Shown here piece after piece: positions 43,469-52,538 of a stretch of DNA of 64,000 nt. The notes beneath the pieces were generated by a model that had not been told where the DNA came from, made no database searches, and saw only the letters and a list, made by a program, of their open reading frames with translations. Position 1 is the stretch's first letter; every line of letters begins with the position of its first letter. The position numbers were made by a program, and so were the translations under genes. Source of the stretch: Sulfuricella sp. Its GTDB lineage: Bacteria; Pseudomonadota; Gammaproteobacteria; Burkholderiales; Sulfuricellaceae. Location: NCBI GenBank assembly GCA_041651995.1, contig JBAZID010000004.1:124001-188000 (forward strand), given 5' to 3'.

Positions 43469-43840
43469 ATGAAAATTTTCTTCACCCGCCTGCTGCTTGC
43501 TTTCATGCTCGTATGGCTGCCCTTGCAGGGCTATGCCGGGGAGGCCATGTCTTTTTGCCTGCACCAGCATGAAGATACCGCGCTGCAAATGGCCGCAGGC
43601 GAACATGAAGGATGCCACGGGCAGAAAGCCTCCGCGCAATTTGATGAAACCCTGGCCGGCAATGGTACAACATGCGACAACTGCTTCTCGTGTCACCTGA
43701 TCGCCCAGCCCGCGCTGATGATGGCCCCTCTTGCCCTTGGCACGGACAGCGGCAGATTGTTTCACCCCCCCTTGATACACTCCTTCTCCCCGCTCTTTCC
43801 TGAGCAACTGCAACGCCCGCCTCTCGCATTTTTTTCCTGA
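43469..43840 (+). CDS. Small secreted Cys/His-rich protein (CzcI/DUF2946-like)
   Basis: The 123-residue product has a signal peptide (about residues 1-22, LQGYAGEA) and many potential metal ligands: CLHQHED, HEGCHG, CDNCFSCH. The layout and its place as first gene of a heavy-metal efflux operon resemble CzcI/DUF2946-type proteins, thought to sense or buffer metal in the periplasm. The match is by overall pattern only. It is followed by cusF-like after 82 bases. Confidence 0.6.
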   Translation: MKIFFTRLLLAFMLVWLPLQGYAGEAMSFCLHQHEDTALQMAAGEHEGCHGQKASAQFDETLAGNGTTCDNCFSCHLIAQPALMMAPLALGTDSGRLFHPPLIHSFSPLFPEQLQRPPLAFFS

Positions 43841-43922
43841 GTCTTTCAGTTTCATCCTGAAGCCATGCTGCGGCATCTAGCGCCGATTGCGTGGATGACG
43901 CATCACATCAAGGAAAAAAATC

Positions 43923-44222
43923 ATGAACAAAGCGCTGAACGTCTTCATCGCCGCCTTCGCCATGCTGGCGGCCTTCTCCCTCCATGCTGCCGATGTGGCA
44001 AGCGGAATCGGTAAAGTCAATAAAATCAATAATGATTCTGGTTTTATTAATCTTTCACATGAAGCGATTCCCGCTCTCAAGTGGCCAGCCATGACCATGG
44101 ACATCAAGGTTGCCGACCGGAAAATTCTGTCTGGCGTCAAACCCGGCCAGGTGGTTTCCTTCGGCCTGGTCAAGGATCCCAAGGCCGGCTATGTGATTTC
44201 GCACATCGAAACCGTCAAGTAA
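43923..44222 (+). CDS. cusF: CusF-like periplasmic copper-binding protein
   Basis: CusF chaperones Cu(I)/Ag(I) to the CusCBA pump. The 99-residue product has a signal peptide (about 1-23) and the OB-fold metal site: His46, Trp54, Met57 and Met59 in HEAIPALKWPAMTM, identical in kind to the His-Trp-Met-Met site of E. coli CusF. AAGGAA lies before the ATG. Second gene of the operon. Confidence 0.9.
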   Translation: MNKALNVFIAAFAMLAAFSLHAADVASGIGKVNKINNDSGFINLSHEAIPALKWPAMTMDIKVADRKILSGVKPGQVVSFGLVKDPKAGYVISHIETVK

Positions 44223-44278
44223 ACCCGGCAAGCGGGTGGCCTTGCGCTGCCCGCCTGCCAACCTTGGAGTACACGGTC

Positions 44279-45556
44279 ATGAAACCCAAACACCGTATCA
44301 TCACAGCGCGAACAGCGGCTTTTCTCGCCCTGCTGCTCGCGCTGTCCGCAGTTGCAGAACCCTTGCCGGGCGCAAATGTGGAAAGTCTGCTGAAGCTGGC
44401 ACGCGACGTTAATCCCGAACTCTCCGCCATGCGGCATGAAGCGCAGGCCGCCGCTGAACGGACTTCTTCCGCCGGCACCTTGCCTGACCCCATGCTGCGC
44501 ACAGAATTAATGGACATCACGCGGCAAGGTACGGCCTCCGGCATCAATTTGCTGCCGGGCACGGCTGGCAGCACCAAATACACGCTGATCCAGACAGTCC
44601 CTTTCTGGGGCAAGCGCGACCTCCGGCGCGAACTTGCTGAAGCCGAGTCACAACAGGCCCGGAGCCGGGTCAACACAAGCTGGGAAGATCTGGCGGCACG
44701 CATCAAGACCAGCTATGCACAATATTATGTTTTTTCCCGCGCCGAAATCCTTACCCGTGAATTGCTCGACCTGACACAGCGCCTGGAAAAAGCCGCCCAG
44801 GCACGCTATGCCAGCGGCCTCGCGCCGCAACAGGATGTCATCCGGGCACAACTTGAACAGACCGGCATTCGCAGTGATCTGGTGGAACTGGAAAAAGCGG
44901 TTCACCACAGCAGAATTGAACTCAATGCCCTGCTCTACCGCCCGGCCACGTCACCGCTGGCCGAGCCGGTCATGCTGCGCAAACTGCCGGCAACGGCGAA
45001 GCTGGATCAAACCGTGCTGCAGGACAAGCTGCGTGCCCATAACCCGCAACTGTCCACCGAAGCGGCGCGCGTCTCTGCTGCCGCGAAGAGACGCGAACTG
45101 GTTTATCGAAACCGCTACCCGGATTTCAACCTTGGCATTTCACCGTTACAGTCTGGCGGACAAGTCAAGGAATGGGGCTTGATGGTCGAGTTCAACCTCC
45201 CGCTGCAACAGGAGAGCCGCCGCGCCCAGGAGCGCGAAGCACAGTCCATGCTGGCGGCAGCCGAATCCCGCAGGGATGCTACCCAAAACCAGCTCCTTGC
45301 CGATCTGGCGGAAAACCTTTCCGAGCTGGAAGCTGCACGCCGGATCGAGAACCTCGCGCAGGACAGCCAGTTGCCACAGGCGGAACTGAGCTTCAAGGCC
45401 GCGCTGGCCGGATATGAAAACGGCAAGGTGGATTTTTCCACCCTGCTCGATGCCCAGCGCCAGATGCTCATAGCCAGACTGAATGCACTCAAGGCCCAGG
45501 GCGAAGCACAGAAACGCCTGGCCGGAATCGAACGCCTGCTGGGAGAAGATCTATGA
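44279..45556 (+). CDS. cusC: TolC-family outer-membrane channel (CusC-like)
   Basis: The 425-residue product is the outer-membrane factor of the tripartite pump. It has a signal peptide (about 1-27, ALSAVAEP) and two OEP repeats with long helices (LLKLARDVNPELSAMRHEA, LLDLTQRLEKAAQARYASG). The ATG at 44279 has GGAG nine bases upstream; the frame stays open far upstream over cusF but that part is a shadow of cusF. It overlaps cusB by 4 bases. No lipobox Cys is seen, unlike E. coli CusC. Confidence 0.88.
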   Translation: MKPKHRIITARTAAFLALLLALSAVAEPLPGANVESLLKLARDVNPELSAMRHEAQAAAERTSSAGTLPDPMLRTELMDITRQGTASGINLLPGTAGSTKYTLIQTVPFWGKRDLRRELAEAESQQARSRVNTSWEDLAARIKTSYAQYYVFSRAEILTRELLDLTQRLEKAAQARYASGLAPQQDVIRAQLEQTGIRSDLVELEKAVHHSRIELNALLYRPATSPLAEPVMLRKLPATAKLDQTVLQDKLRAHNPQLSTEAARVSAAAKRRELVYRNRYPDFNLGISPLQSGGQVKEWGLMVEFNLPLQQESRRAQEREAQSMLAAAESRRDATQNQLLADLAENLSELEAARRIENLAQDSQLPQAELSFKAALAGYENGKVDFSTLLDAQRQMLIARLNALKAQGEAQKRLAGIERLLGEDL

Positions 45557-46845
45557 AAACCAGAACAATCATCGTGCTGCTGGTGCTCGTGAGCAGCATT
45601 GCACTTGGGGCTGGCTACTGGCTGGGCATGAAACAAACCGGCGCAGCCCCTGCCACTCCGGATGCCGTCAAAATTGAACGCAAAGTTCTCTATTATCGCA
45701 ATCCCATGGGGCAACCCGACACCTCGCCCGTTCCCAGGCAGGACGAGATGGGCATGGACTACATCCCGGTCTATGCCGATGAAGCAAGTGGCAACCCGGA
45801 CATGGCCGGACAGGTGACAATCAGCCCCGAAAAAATCCAGAAGCTCGGGGTACGCACCGAGGCCGCCGCCCTGCGCGAGCTGGCGCGCACGGTGCATGCC
45901 GTCGGCCGGGTCGAAGCTGACGAGCGCCTGACCTACACCATCTCGCCCAAATTCGAGGGCTGGATCGAGCGCCTGCACGTCAATACCACTGGCGCCCTGG
46001 TGGTGCGCGGCCAGCCTCTGCTCGAGGTATACAGCCCGGAACTGGTTTCCGCGCAGAAAGAATACGCCATTGCCCTCCAGGGCCAGCAATCCTTGCTTAA
46101 CGCCAGCCCTGAAGCGAGGGCCGGCATGAAACAACTGGCCGATGCCAGCCTGGCGCGCATGAAAAACTGGGATATCTCGGCTGAGCAACTGAAAGCCATG
46201 AGCCAGAACCCGGAAACGCGACACACCCTTACCTACCGCTCCCCGGCCAGCGGCGTCGTCATGGAGAAGAAAGCCGTGCAAGGCATGCGTTTCATGCCGG
46301 GCGATGTCCTATACCAGATTGCCGACCTGTCCTCGGTCTGGGTTCTGGCAGATGTATTCGAGCAGGACATGGCCCTGGTCCGGCCAGGGCAGATGGCCAG
46401 GGTCAGATTCAACGCCTATCCCGGCAAGGGATTCGAGGCCAAGCTAACCTACGTCTACCCCACCCTGAATGCCCAGACACGCACCATTCCGGTCCGCCTG
46501 GAAATGGCCAACCCCGGCATGCAGCTCAAACCCGCCATGTACGCCGACATCGAACTGAGCGTGCCTGGCAGGGGCAAGGTGCTGACCATCCCCGCCTCCG
46601 CCGTCATCCACGGCGGCCAGCGCCAGAGCGTGCTGGTGGAACTGGCTGAAGGCCGCTTCGAACCGCGCGACGTCCGGCTCGGCAGTCAGGGCAATGATTA
46701 TGTCGAAGTGCTGGAGGGACTGGGAGAAGGCGAAAAAATCGTGGTCTCCGCCAATTTCCTGATCGACTCGGAGAGCAATCTCAAGGCCGCTTTCAGCAGC
46801 CTGGTAAGCAAACAGTCCAAGCCTGACGCGAACAAGGAGCACTGA
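45553..46845 (+). CDS. cusB: RND efflux periplasmic adaptor (CusB-like)
   Basis: The 430-residue membrane-fusion protein has an N-terminal helix, a heavy-metal-binding YHS-like segment (YYRNPMGQPDTSPVPRQ, then DEMGMDYIPVY, residues about 39-66), lipoyl and helical-hairpin regions (VTISPEKIQKLGVRTEAAAL, LLEVYSPELVSAQKEYA), and the Met-rich YRSPASGVVMEKKAVQGMRF stretch. It joins CusC and CusA. ATG at 45553 overlaps cusC by 4 bases; one base separates it from cusA. Confidence 0.93.
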   Translation: MKTRTIIVLLVLVSSIALGAGYWLGMKQTGAAPATPDAVKIERKVLYYRNPMGQPDTSPVPRQDEMGMDYIPVYADEASGNPDMAGQVTISPEKIQKLGVRTEAAALRELARTVHAVGRVEADERLTYTISPKFEGWIERLHVNTTGALVVRGQPLLEVYSPELVSAQKEYAIALQGQQSLLNASPEARAGMKQLADASLARMKNWDISAEQLKAMSQNPETRHTLTYRSPASGVVMEKKAVQGMRFMPGDVLYQIADLSSVWVLADVFEQDMALVRPGQMARVRFNAYPGKGFEAKLTYVYPTLNAQTRTIPVRLEMANPGMQLKPAMYADIELSVPGRGKVLTIPASAVIHGGQRQSVLVELAEGRFEPRDVRLGSQGNDYVEVLEGLGEGEKIVVSANFLIDSESNLKAAFSSLVSKQSKPDANKEH

Positions 46846-46846
46846 A

Positions 46847-49800
46847 ATGCTCAATCGCATTATTGAGTGGTCGGCGCGCAATATCTTCCTGGTGCTGCTC
46901 GCCACTGCCGCCATCATCGGCGGCGGAATTTATGCGGTCCTCAGGACGCCGCTGGACGCCCTGCCGGATCTGTCCGACGTGCAGGTCATCCTCTACACCG
47001 AGTACCCCGGCCAGGCGCCGCAGGTGGTGGAGGACCAGGTCACTTACCCCCTCACCACGGCCATGCTCTCGGTGCCGAAATCCAGGGTGGTGCGCGGCTT
47101 TTCCTTCTTCGGCGCGTCCTTTGTCTACGTTATTTTCGAGGACGGCACCGACATCTACTGGGCGCGCTCGCGCGTGCTGGAATATCTCACCTCGCTTTCA
47201 GGGCGCCTGCCGCAAGGCATCACTCCCCAGCTCGGCCCGGATGCGACCGGCGTGGGCTGGGTGTACCAGTACGCCGTGCTGGGAAAAAACCGCACACTGG
47301 CAGAATTGCGCACGCTCCAGGACTGGTATTTGCGCTACCAGCTCAGCAAGGCGCCGGGCGTGGCGGAAGTGGCCAGCATCGGCGGCTTCGTCCAGCAGTA
47401 CCAGGTGATCGTCGATCCGCGCAAATTGCAGGCCTATGGCGTGCACATCACCCAGGTCAGCAAGGCCATCCGCGACTCCAACCGCGATGTCGGCGGGCGC
47501 GTAATCGAAATGGCCGAGGCGGAATTCATGGTGCGCGGCAAGGGCTACCTGCGCGGCAAGAACGACATCGAAATGCTGGTCATCAAGAGCGAACGCGGCA
47601 TCCCTGTCCTGCTGCGCGATGTGGCCCGGGTGGAACTGGGTCCGGACGAACGGCGCGGGCTGTCCGAACTCAACGGCGAGGGAGAAGTGGTGTCTGGAAT
47701 CGTGATGGCGCGCTATGGACAGAATGCGCTGGAGGTCATCCACAACATCAAGAACAAGATCGCCGAAGTGGCCAGCGGCCTGCCGGAAGGCGTGAAGATC
47801 GAAACGGTGTATGACCGCTCCGACCTGATCGAACGCGCCATCGCCAATCTCAAGACCACGCTGCTGGAGGAAAGCCTCATTGTCGCCCTGGTGTGCATGG
47901 TGTTCCTGCTGCACGTGCGCAGCGCGCTGGTCGCCATCGTCATGCTGCCGGTCGGGGTGCTGATCGCCTTCATCGCCATGCGCCTGCTCGGCATGAACTC
48001 CAACATCATGAGTCTGGGCGGCATCGCCATCGCCATCGGCGCCATGGTGGACGCGGCCATCGTGATGATCGAGAACGCGCACAAGCATCTTGAGCGGCTG
48101 GAAGGCAACCCCAACCCCTCCCGGCCTCCCCTTGTCAGGGGAGGAGTGGTAACACCCTCCCTTGACAAGGGGAGGGATGGGGAGGGGTTGGGGTTTGCCG
48201 TACGCACCCAAGCCATCATCGCCGCCTGCAAGGAAGTCGGCCCGGCGCTGTTTTTCTCGCTCCTCATCATCACCGTCTCATTCCTGCCGGTCTTCACCCT
48301 GGAAGCGCAGGAAGGCCGCCTGTTCGCGCCGCTCGCCTGGACCAAGACCTTTGCCATGGCCGGCGCGGCTTTGCTGTCGGTGACCCTGGTGCCGGTGCTG
48401 ATGCTGCTGTTCATCCGCGGCCGCATCCTGCCCGAAGCGAATAATCCGGTAAACCGCCTGCTGATCTGGCTGTATCGCCCCGTCATTGCCTGGGTGATGC
48501 AGTGGAAAAAGCTGACCATCGCTTTGGCCATTGCCGCGCTGGGTATCAGCCTGTATCCGGCTGCGAAGCTCGGCAGCGAGTTCATGCCCACGCTCAATGA
48601 AGGCACCCTGTTCTACATGCCGACCGGCCTGCCCGCCATGTCGGTCACCAAGGCCGCCGAAACCCTGCAAACCCAGAACAGGATCATCAAGGGCTTCCCC
48701 GAAGTCGCATCGGTCTATGGCAAAGCCGGGCGCGCCAACACCGCCACCGACCCTGCCCCGCTGGAAATGTTCGAAACCATCGTCAACCTCAAGCCTGAAA
48801 GCGAATGGCGGCCCGGCATGACCATCGACAAATTGATCGCGGAACTGGACGCGGCCCTGCAGATGCCCGGTATCTCCAATTCCTGGACCATGCCCATCAA
48901 AGCCCGCATCGACATGCTCTCGACCGGCATCCGCACCCCCATCGGGATCAAGGTGTTCGGCAAGAACCTGGCCGAGATGGAAAAGCTGGCCAAGGAAATC
49001 GAAAGCGTGGTCAAGACCGTGCCGGGCACCACCAGCGCCTACGCCGAACGCCTGACGGGCGGGCTGTATCTCGACATCGAGCCGGAGCGCAGCCAACTTG
49101 CCCGCTATGGGCTGGCGGTGGGCGATTTGCAGGAAATCATCTCCTCCGCCCTGGGCGGAGAGACGGTCACCACCACCGTCGAGGGCCGGGAACGCTTCGG
49201 CGTCAGCGTGCGCTACCCGCGCGAGCTGCGCAGTACGCCGCAGCAGATCGCGACGCAGATTCTGGTGCCGGTCAGCGCAGAAATGGGCGGCGCGCCCGCC
49301 ATGATTCCCCTGGGCCAGCTCGCCACGGTGAAGATCGTGAACGGCGCCCCTTCCATCCGCACCGAGAACGCCCTGCTTTCCGCCTATATCTACGTCGATA
49401 TCCGCGAGCGCGACATTGGCAGCTATGTACGCGAGGCGCAGCAGGCGGTGCGCGACAGGGTGAAATTCCCGCCCGGCTACTACGCGACCTGGAGCGGCCA
49501 GTTCGAATACATGCAGCGCGCCCAGGAAAAAATGAAAATCGTCATCCCGGTTACGCTGGCCATCATCTTTACCCTGCTCTACCTGAATTTCCGGCGCCTG
49601 ACCGAAACCCTGATCGTGATGCTGTCCGTGCCTTTCGCGCTGGTCGGTGGCGTGTGGCTGATGTGGGCGCTGAGCTACAACATTTCCGTGGCGGTGGCGA
49701 TCGGCTTCATCGCCCTGGCCGGGGTGGCAGCCGAGACCGGGGTGGTCATGCTGATCTATCTCGATCAGGCACTCAGCAGGTTCAAGGTTCAAAGAGAAGC

Positions 49801-50071
49801 CGAAGGCAAGCCGCTATCAGCAGCCGATCTCTATGCCGCGGTGATGGAAGGCGCGGTGGAACGGGTACGTCCCAAGATGATGACCGTGGTGGCCATCATG
49901 GCCGGCCTGCTGCCCATCATGTGGAGCAGCGGCACAGGCGCCGAGGTCATGAGCCGCATCGCCGCACCCATGGTGGGCGGCATGATCTCCTCGACAATTC
50001 TGACATTGATCGTCATTCCGGCCTTATATGCCCTGATCAAGGAATGGACACTTTTCGGAAGGAAAAAATGA
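46847..50071 (+). CDS. cusA: Heavy-metal RND efflux pump (CusA/CzcA family)
   Basis: CusA is the inner-membrane pump that drives metal export with the proton gradient. The 1074-residue product has twelve helices and two large periplasmic loops; family stretches are PLDALPDLSDVQVILYTEYP, GAMVDAAIVMIENAHKHLE (TM4) and VGPALFFSLLIITVSFLPVF (TM5). Between TM4 and TM5, residues 420-451 (GNPNPSRPPLVRGG..DGEGLGFA) are encoded by a 96-base nested palindrome inserted in frame; this loop is expected in the cytoplasm. The rest is intact, so the pump may still work. Cu/Ag specificity is inferred from cusF and CusB. Confidence 0.94.
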   Translation: MLNRIIEWSARNIFLVLLATAAIIGGGIYAVLRTPLDALPDLSDVQVILYTEYPGQAPQVVEDQVTYPLTTAMLSVPKSRVVRGFSFFGASFVYVIFEDGTDIYWARSRVLEYLTSLSGRLPQGITPQLGPDATGVGWVYQYAVLGKNRTLAELRTLQDWYLRYQLSKAPGVAEVASIGGFVQQYQVIVDPRKLQAYGVHITQVSKAIRDSNRDVGGRVIEMAEAEFMVRGKGYLRGKNDIEMLVIKSERGIPVLLRDVARVELGPDERRGLSELNGEGEVVSGIVMARYGQNALEVIHNIKNKIAEVASGLPEGVKIETVYDRSDLIERAIANLKTTLLEESLIVALVCMVFLLHVRSALVAIVMLPVGVLIAFIAMRLLGMNSNIMSLGGIAIAIGAMVDAAIVMIENAHKHLERLEGNPNPSRPPLVRGGVVTPSLDKGRDGEGLGFAVRTQAIIAACKEVGPALFFSLLIITVSFLPVFTLEAQEGRLFAPLAWTKTFAMAGAALLSVTLVPVLMLLFIRGRILPEANNPVNRLLIWLYRPVIAWVMQWKKLTIALAIAALGISLYPAAKLGSEFMPTLNEGTLFYMPTGLPAMSVTKAAETLQTQNRIIKGFPEVASVYGKAGRANTATDPAPLEMFETIVNLKPESEWRPGMTIDKLIAELDAALQMPGISNSWTMPIKARIDMLSTGIRTPIGIKVFGKNLAEMEKLAKEIESVVKTVPGTTSAYAERLTGGLYLDIEPERSQLARYGLAVGDLQEIISSALGGETVTTTVEGRERFGVSVRYPRELRSTPQQIATQILVPVSAEMGGAPAMIPLGQLATVKIVNGAPSIRTENALLSAYIYVDIRERDIGSYVREAQQAVRDRVKFPPGYYATWSGQFEYMQRAQEKMKIVIPVTLAIIFTLLYLNFRRLTETLIVMLSVPFALVGGVWLMWALSYNISVAVAIGFIALAGVAAETGVVMLIYLDQALSRFKVQREAEGKPLSAADLYAAVMEGAVERVRPKMMTVVAIMAGLLPIMWSSGTGAEVMSRIAAPMVGGMISSTILTLIVIPALYALIKEWTLFGRKK
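48104..48199 (+). repeat. 96-bp palindromic element inserted in frame inside cusA
   Basis: The ends are near-perfect inverted repeats: GGCAACCCCAACCCCTCC at the left and the complement of GGCAAACCCCAACCCCTCC at the right. Inside are two smaller palindromes, CTCCCCTTGTCAGGGGAG (48126-48143) and CCTCCCTTGACAAGGGGAGG (48156-48175). The length is exactly 32 codons and starts at a codon boundary, so the frame is kept. It resembles small non-autonomous or REP-like elements that code neutral Pro/Gly-rich loops. Confidence 0.75.
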
Positions 50072-50178
50072 TGCGCAGAAAAATCTTCATGGCCCTGCTG
50101 GGCGCGGCATTGCCGGCGTACTATCGCGTCCTGGGTAAAGGCATGAACCAAGCCATCTGCCCGGAATTTCTGCAATAA
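50068..50178 (+). CDS. Small 36-residue ORF overlapping the cusA stop
   Basis: ATG at 50068 overlaps the cusA TGA (ATGA) and GGAAGG lies a few bases upstream. The peptide MMRRKIFMALLGAALPAYYR and 16 more has a basic start and short hydrophobic run, like a small membrane peptide. The overlap suggests coupling to cusA, but the function is unknown and it could be spurious. Confidence 0.45.
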   Translation: MMRRKIFMALLGAALPAYYRVLGKGMNQAICPEFLQ

Positions 50179-50278
50179 TTGGCCTGATCCTAAAGTAATC
50201 TGGAATAATGACGCTTAACCAGTGAATTGTCCGCGCAACGGAAAAACCGCACACCACTTTAGTTTTACGGAGATAAAC

Positions 50279-50635
50279 ATGAAACTGCGTGCTTCTATCG
50301 CCCTACTTGCCATTTGCAGCGGCACACTCACAACCTCGCTTGTAGCTCACGCCACCCCTTCCCTGCCTCCGCTGACCAACGTACAGCCCCAGGCTTTTGC
50401 AAAGATGGGCTGGGAATCACAGAAAATCTACGTGGCAGGCATCCTGGATGGCCTGACCTTTCTCTCCTACGGGCGCAACATGCCCGACCATGATGCAGTG
50501 GTCAAATGCGCGAAAAGCCGCAATCTGGATGAATTGACCCATGGCGTCGTGGCCTGGCTAAAGGCGCACCCCGCCTTCAGCGAAAGCCTGGGTTCGGCAG
50601 TGGCGCAGACTGTCAGCCGCTCCTGCGAAATCTAG
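50279..50635 (+). CDS. Periplasmic Rap1a/Tai-like small protein
   Basis: The 118-residue product has a signal peptide (about residues 1-25, LVAHATPS) and a helical domain with YVAGILDGLTFLSY, VVAWLKAHPAF and Cys pairs (C near KCAKS and terminal SRSCEI). This pattern resembles the Rap1a/Tai family (first described as type VI immunity proteins but also found alone). ATG at 50279 has GGAG upstream. No effector gene lies beside it, so an immunity role is not supported. It follows the cus operon on the same strand. Confidence 0.6.
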   Translation: MKLRASIALLAICSGTLTTSLVAHATPSLPPLTNVQPQAFAKMGWESQKIYVAGILDGLTFLSYGRNMPDHDAVVKCAKSRNLDELTHGVVAWLKAHPAFSESLGSAVAQTVSRSCEI

Positions 50636-50711
50636 AAGCACGGAATAATCACAAAAAGACGCCCAGCAGAAAAGTTGAGCACTGTGAGCTGGGCGGAGCG
50701 GAATTTCAATA

Positions 50712-50738
50712 TCAGGGGCGCAAATCTCGCGCCCCTGA
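50712..50738. terminator. Hairpin between convergent genes
   Basis: A 10-bp perfect stem (TCAGGGGCGC / GCGCCCCTGA, 7-base loop) lies between the Rap1a-like gene and the TbpB-like cargo gene. Neither side has a T-run, so it may stop transcription only weakly. Confidence 0.4.
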
Positions 50739-50786
50739 ACTCGAACATTCTTGCCTTAATTCATACCTGACTAGCCCTGGCAAAAA

Positions 50787-52094
50787 TTATTTAGGTGCTG
50801 TCTCTTTATCTACCAGGAACACGCCGGCATGTGGCAGATTGTCCTTCACGATGTCATGTACACCACCGACTGAACCTGCCGTTTGACCGAAGAAAGTCCC
50901 CTGAACAGATCCGGACACCGCCGTAGTGTCTTTGGCAGTCACGAGGGTGGACTGGATATTGGCACCACTGATCGTTCCACTGGCTTCGAAGCCAACATAG
51001 CCGGAAAGATGCTGCGTGCCATCGCCAGCAGTATAGGTATAAGTGGAGCCATTCGCCCCGTTATTCCAACTGCCGCTCCACTTGGCCTGACCAAAGTCTA
51101 CCGTCATGGTGACAGGCGACTGGTATCCACTCAGGTCCATACTGTTACCTGAGTAGGTTGCAATTACATTGCCAACGCGTTGCGAATCCAAATAAGCCTG
51201 AGGCGTAGTAATGCCAGCCACATAGTAACCGTAAACCGCGGATTCGCTACCGTCGCCACCATAGCCATCACCGTTGCCGCCGGACATATAGTTGCGCACT
51301 TCACGCCCGAACCAGCCAACCGCCACTTCGTTATTACTGGTTGGGAGGTACCACCACCAGTAATAGTAATCATGCGGAACCCCATAGGCCCATGCTTGCT
51401 CATAGCTGCTTTCTGAACTGGTAGAGCGACTTGCATAAAAAGTATGCAGCCCTTCATCGGTGCTACTGTTCGACCACCATTTGCCGTCAAATTGGGCAGG
51501 CATCAAGCCCGACTCACCAAACAGGGGCGTCAAGCCACTAAGAGAAGCGATCCGCCATGCGGCCGTACCCGGCCCAGTACCACTACCCGCAGTGATCGAA
51601 GGATCATCCGGGTTCAGTGCAAAAGCAATCCTTGCGGGATGTGGACGGGTAGAAGTGTATTCATAATTGCTCTCCTCATTCCGCCCCTCGCCACCTTCCT
51701 GATTGTTATTGCTCCAGGTGCTAGATTGGTTTTGGAATACTGCATAACCGCACCACTCGCCGGATTTGCAGAAATCATCCACTGGAACTGGCACTGGAAT
51801 TGGAATTGGCGTTGGATCTGCCTCATCCTTTAGGTCTGTCTTCGGCAATGACCGATACAACTCAGCCACCTGGGGCAGGAACACGACCGATGGTCCACCT
51901 GCTGCCGGTTGCACAAATTCCGACCATGGCCCCCATTGCTGGGCCGAATCTTCGGCCAGACTCACGCTGCCGTATGACATTACTTGATTCCACTGGCTTT
52001 CGTGGTATTCCCATTTTGATTTAGCAGATACAGACAGGGGAACAACCAACAGAGCTGCAATACTGGCTGCGATAATTGTTTTACGCGTTTTCAT
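50787..52094 (-). CDS. Secreted TbpB-like beta-barrel protein, candidate Slam/T11SS cargo
   Basis: The 435-residue product has a signal peptide (about 1-24, PLSVSAKS) without a lipobox Cys, an acidic Trp-rich N-part, a Pro linker (PIPIPVPVPV, 96-105), two cysteines (109 and 115) and a Gly/Ser/Tyr-rich middle. The last ~130 residues fit the TbpB barrel/lipocalin-like C-domain: VIATYSGNSMDLSGY, VTMTVDFGQAKWSGSW, VSGSVQGTFFGQTAGSVGG. The next gene upstream codes a Slam-like translocon, so this is probably its soluble cargo. GGAGGTGA precedes the ATG. Ligand unknown. Confidence 0.65.
   Translation of the reverse strand: MKTRKTIIAASIAALLVVPLSVSAKSKWEYHESQWNQVMSYGSVSLAEDSAQQWGPWSEFVQPAAGGPSVVFLPQVAELYRSLPKTDLKDEADPTPIPIPVPVPVDDFCKSGEWCGYAVFQNQSSTWSNNNQEGGEGRNEESNYEYTSTRPHPARIAFALNPDDPSITAGSGTGPGTAAWRIASLSGLTPLFGESGLMPAQFDGKWWSNSSTDEGLHTFYASRSTSSESSYEQAWAYGVPHDYYYWWWYLPTSNNEVAVGWFGREVRNYMSGGNGDGYGGDGSESAVYGYYVAGITTPQAYLDSQRVGNVIATYSGNSMDLSGYQSPVTMTVDFGQAKWSGSWNNGANGSTYTYTAGDGTQHLSGYVGFEASGTISGANIQSTLVTAKDTTAVSGSVQGTFFGQTAGSVGGVHDIVKDNLPHAGVFLVDKETAPK
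51781..51822 (-). repeat. Hexamer repeats coding the Pro linker of the cargo protein
   Basis: Seven imperfect hexamers (ACTGGA, ACTGGC, ATTGGA, ATTGGC, GTTGGA and similar) encode the alternating PIPVPV linker. Copy-number change would only alter linker length. Confidence 0.7.
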
Positions 52095-52368
52095 GATTCA
52101 CCTCCGCTCAACAAATTACACATCAAGAATTACCAAGCCCTTGAATACTCTTTAAAATTATTTACCGGGCTTTGCTTAATACTGAGCATTAAACGTGCCT
52201 ATCACACAAAAGCATAAATATCAAATAGTTATCGTGCGCGACCACACCTTTATTAAATTAATGTAAGATTTTCCGGCGCGCATTCCGGTCATTCGAACAA
52301 GCGGATTGCCCTCTCCATTTCGCAATTCAAGGTCCAAATAAACACGAATAACGCAGCATATTCATATG

Positions 52369-52448
52369 TTTGTCACAAACCAGGAACCAGCGCTACAAAT
52401 GCTTATGCAATAATTAGTTAGCCACCCCAGGTGGAATTTTGTGACAAA
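52369..52448. promoter_or_regulatory. Two TTTGTSACAAA palindromes upstream of the cargo gene
   Basis: The 389-base gap 52095-52483 holds no gene. It carries TTTGTCACAAA (52369-52379) and TTTGTGACAAA (52438-52448), mirror copies 69 bases apart, 275-354 bases upstream of the cargo ATG. Either could be an operator for the cargo or the Slam gene; the regulator is not identified. Confidence 0.4.
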
Positions 52449-52483
52449 TTGTGTAAGAAATTTCGACAGATCAACAGGCAGAA

Positions 52484-52511
52484 AAAAAGCGCCGTTTGCA
52501 CGGCGCTTTTT
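52484..52511 (-). terminator. Rho-independent terminator after the Slam-like gene
   Basis: An 11-bp stem (AAAAAGCGCCG / CGGCGCTTTTT, 6-base loop) lies 28 bases past the Slam-like stop and carries a T-run on the minus strand, so the cargo gene needs its own promoter. Confidence 0.88.
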
Positions 52512-52538
52512 GTGGAATGACCCGAACGGGCCTTGCTT

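Noticed and set aside
44081..44278. Upstream extension of the CusC reading frame
   Set aside because: This part overlaps cusF out of frame; the ATG at 44279 has a ribosome site and a signal peptide.
48278..49792. A 504-codon open frame antisense to cusA
   Set aside because: Also a high-GC shadow; composition is His/Asp/Gly/Gln-rich without motifs and cusA is clear on the other strand.
50279..50635. Type VI immunity gene
   Set aside because: The Rap1a-like pattern is there, but no effector or T6SS gene lies nearby.
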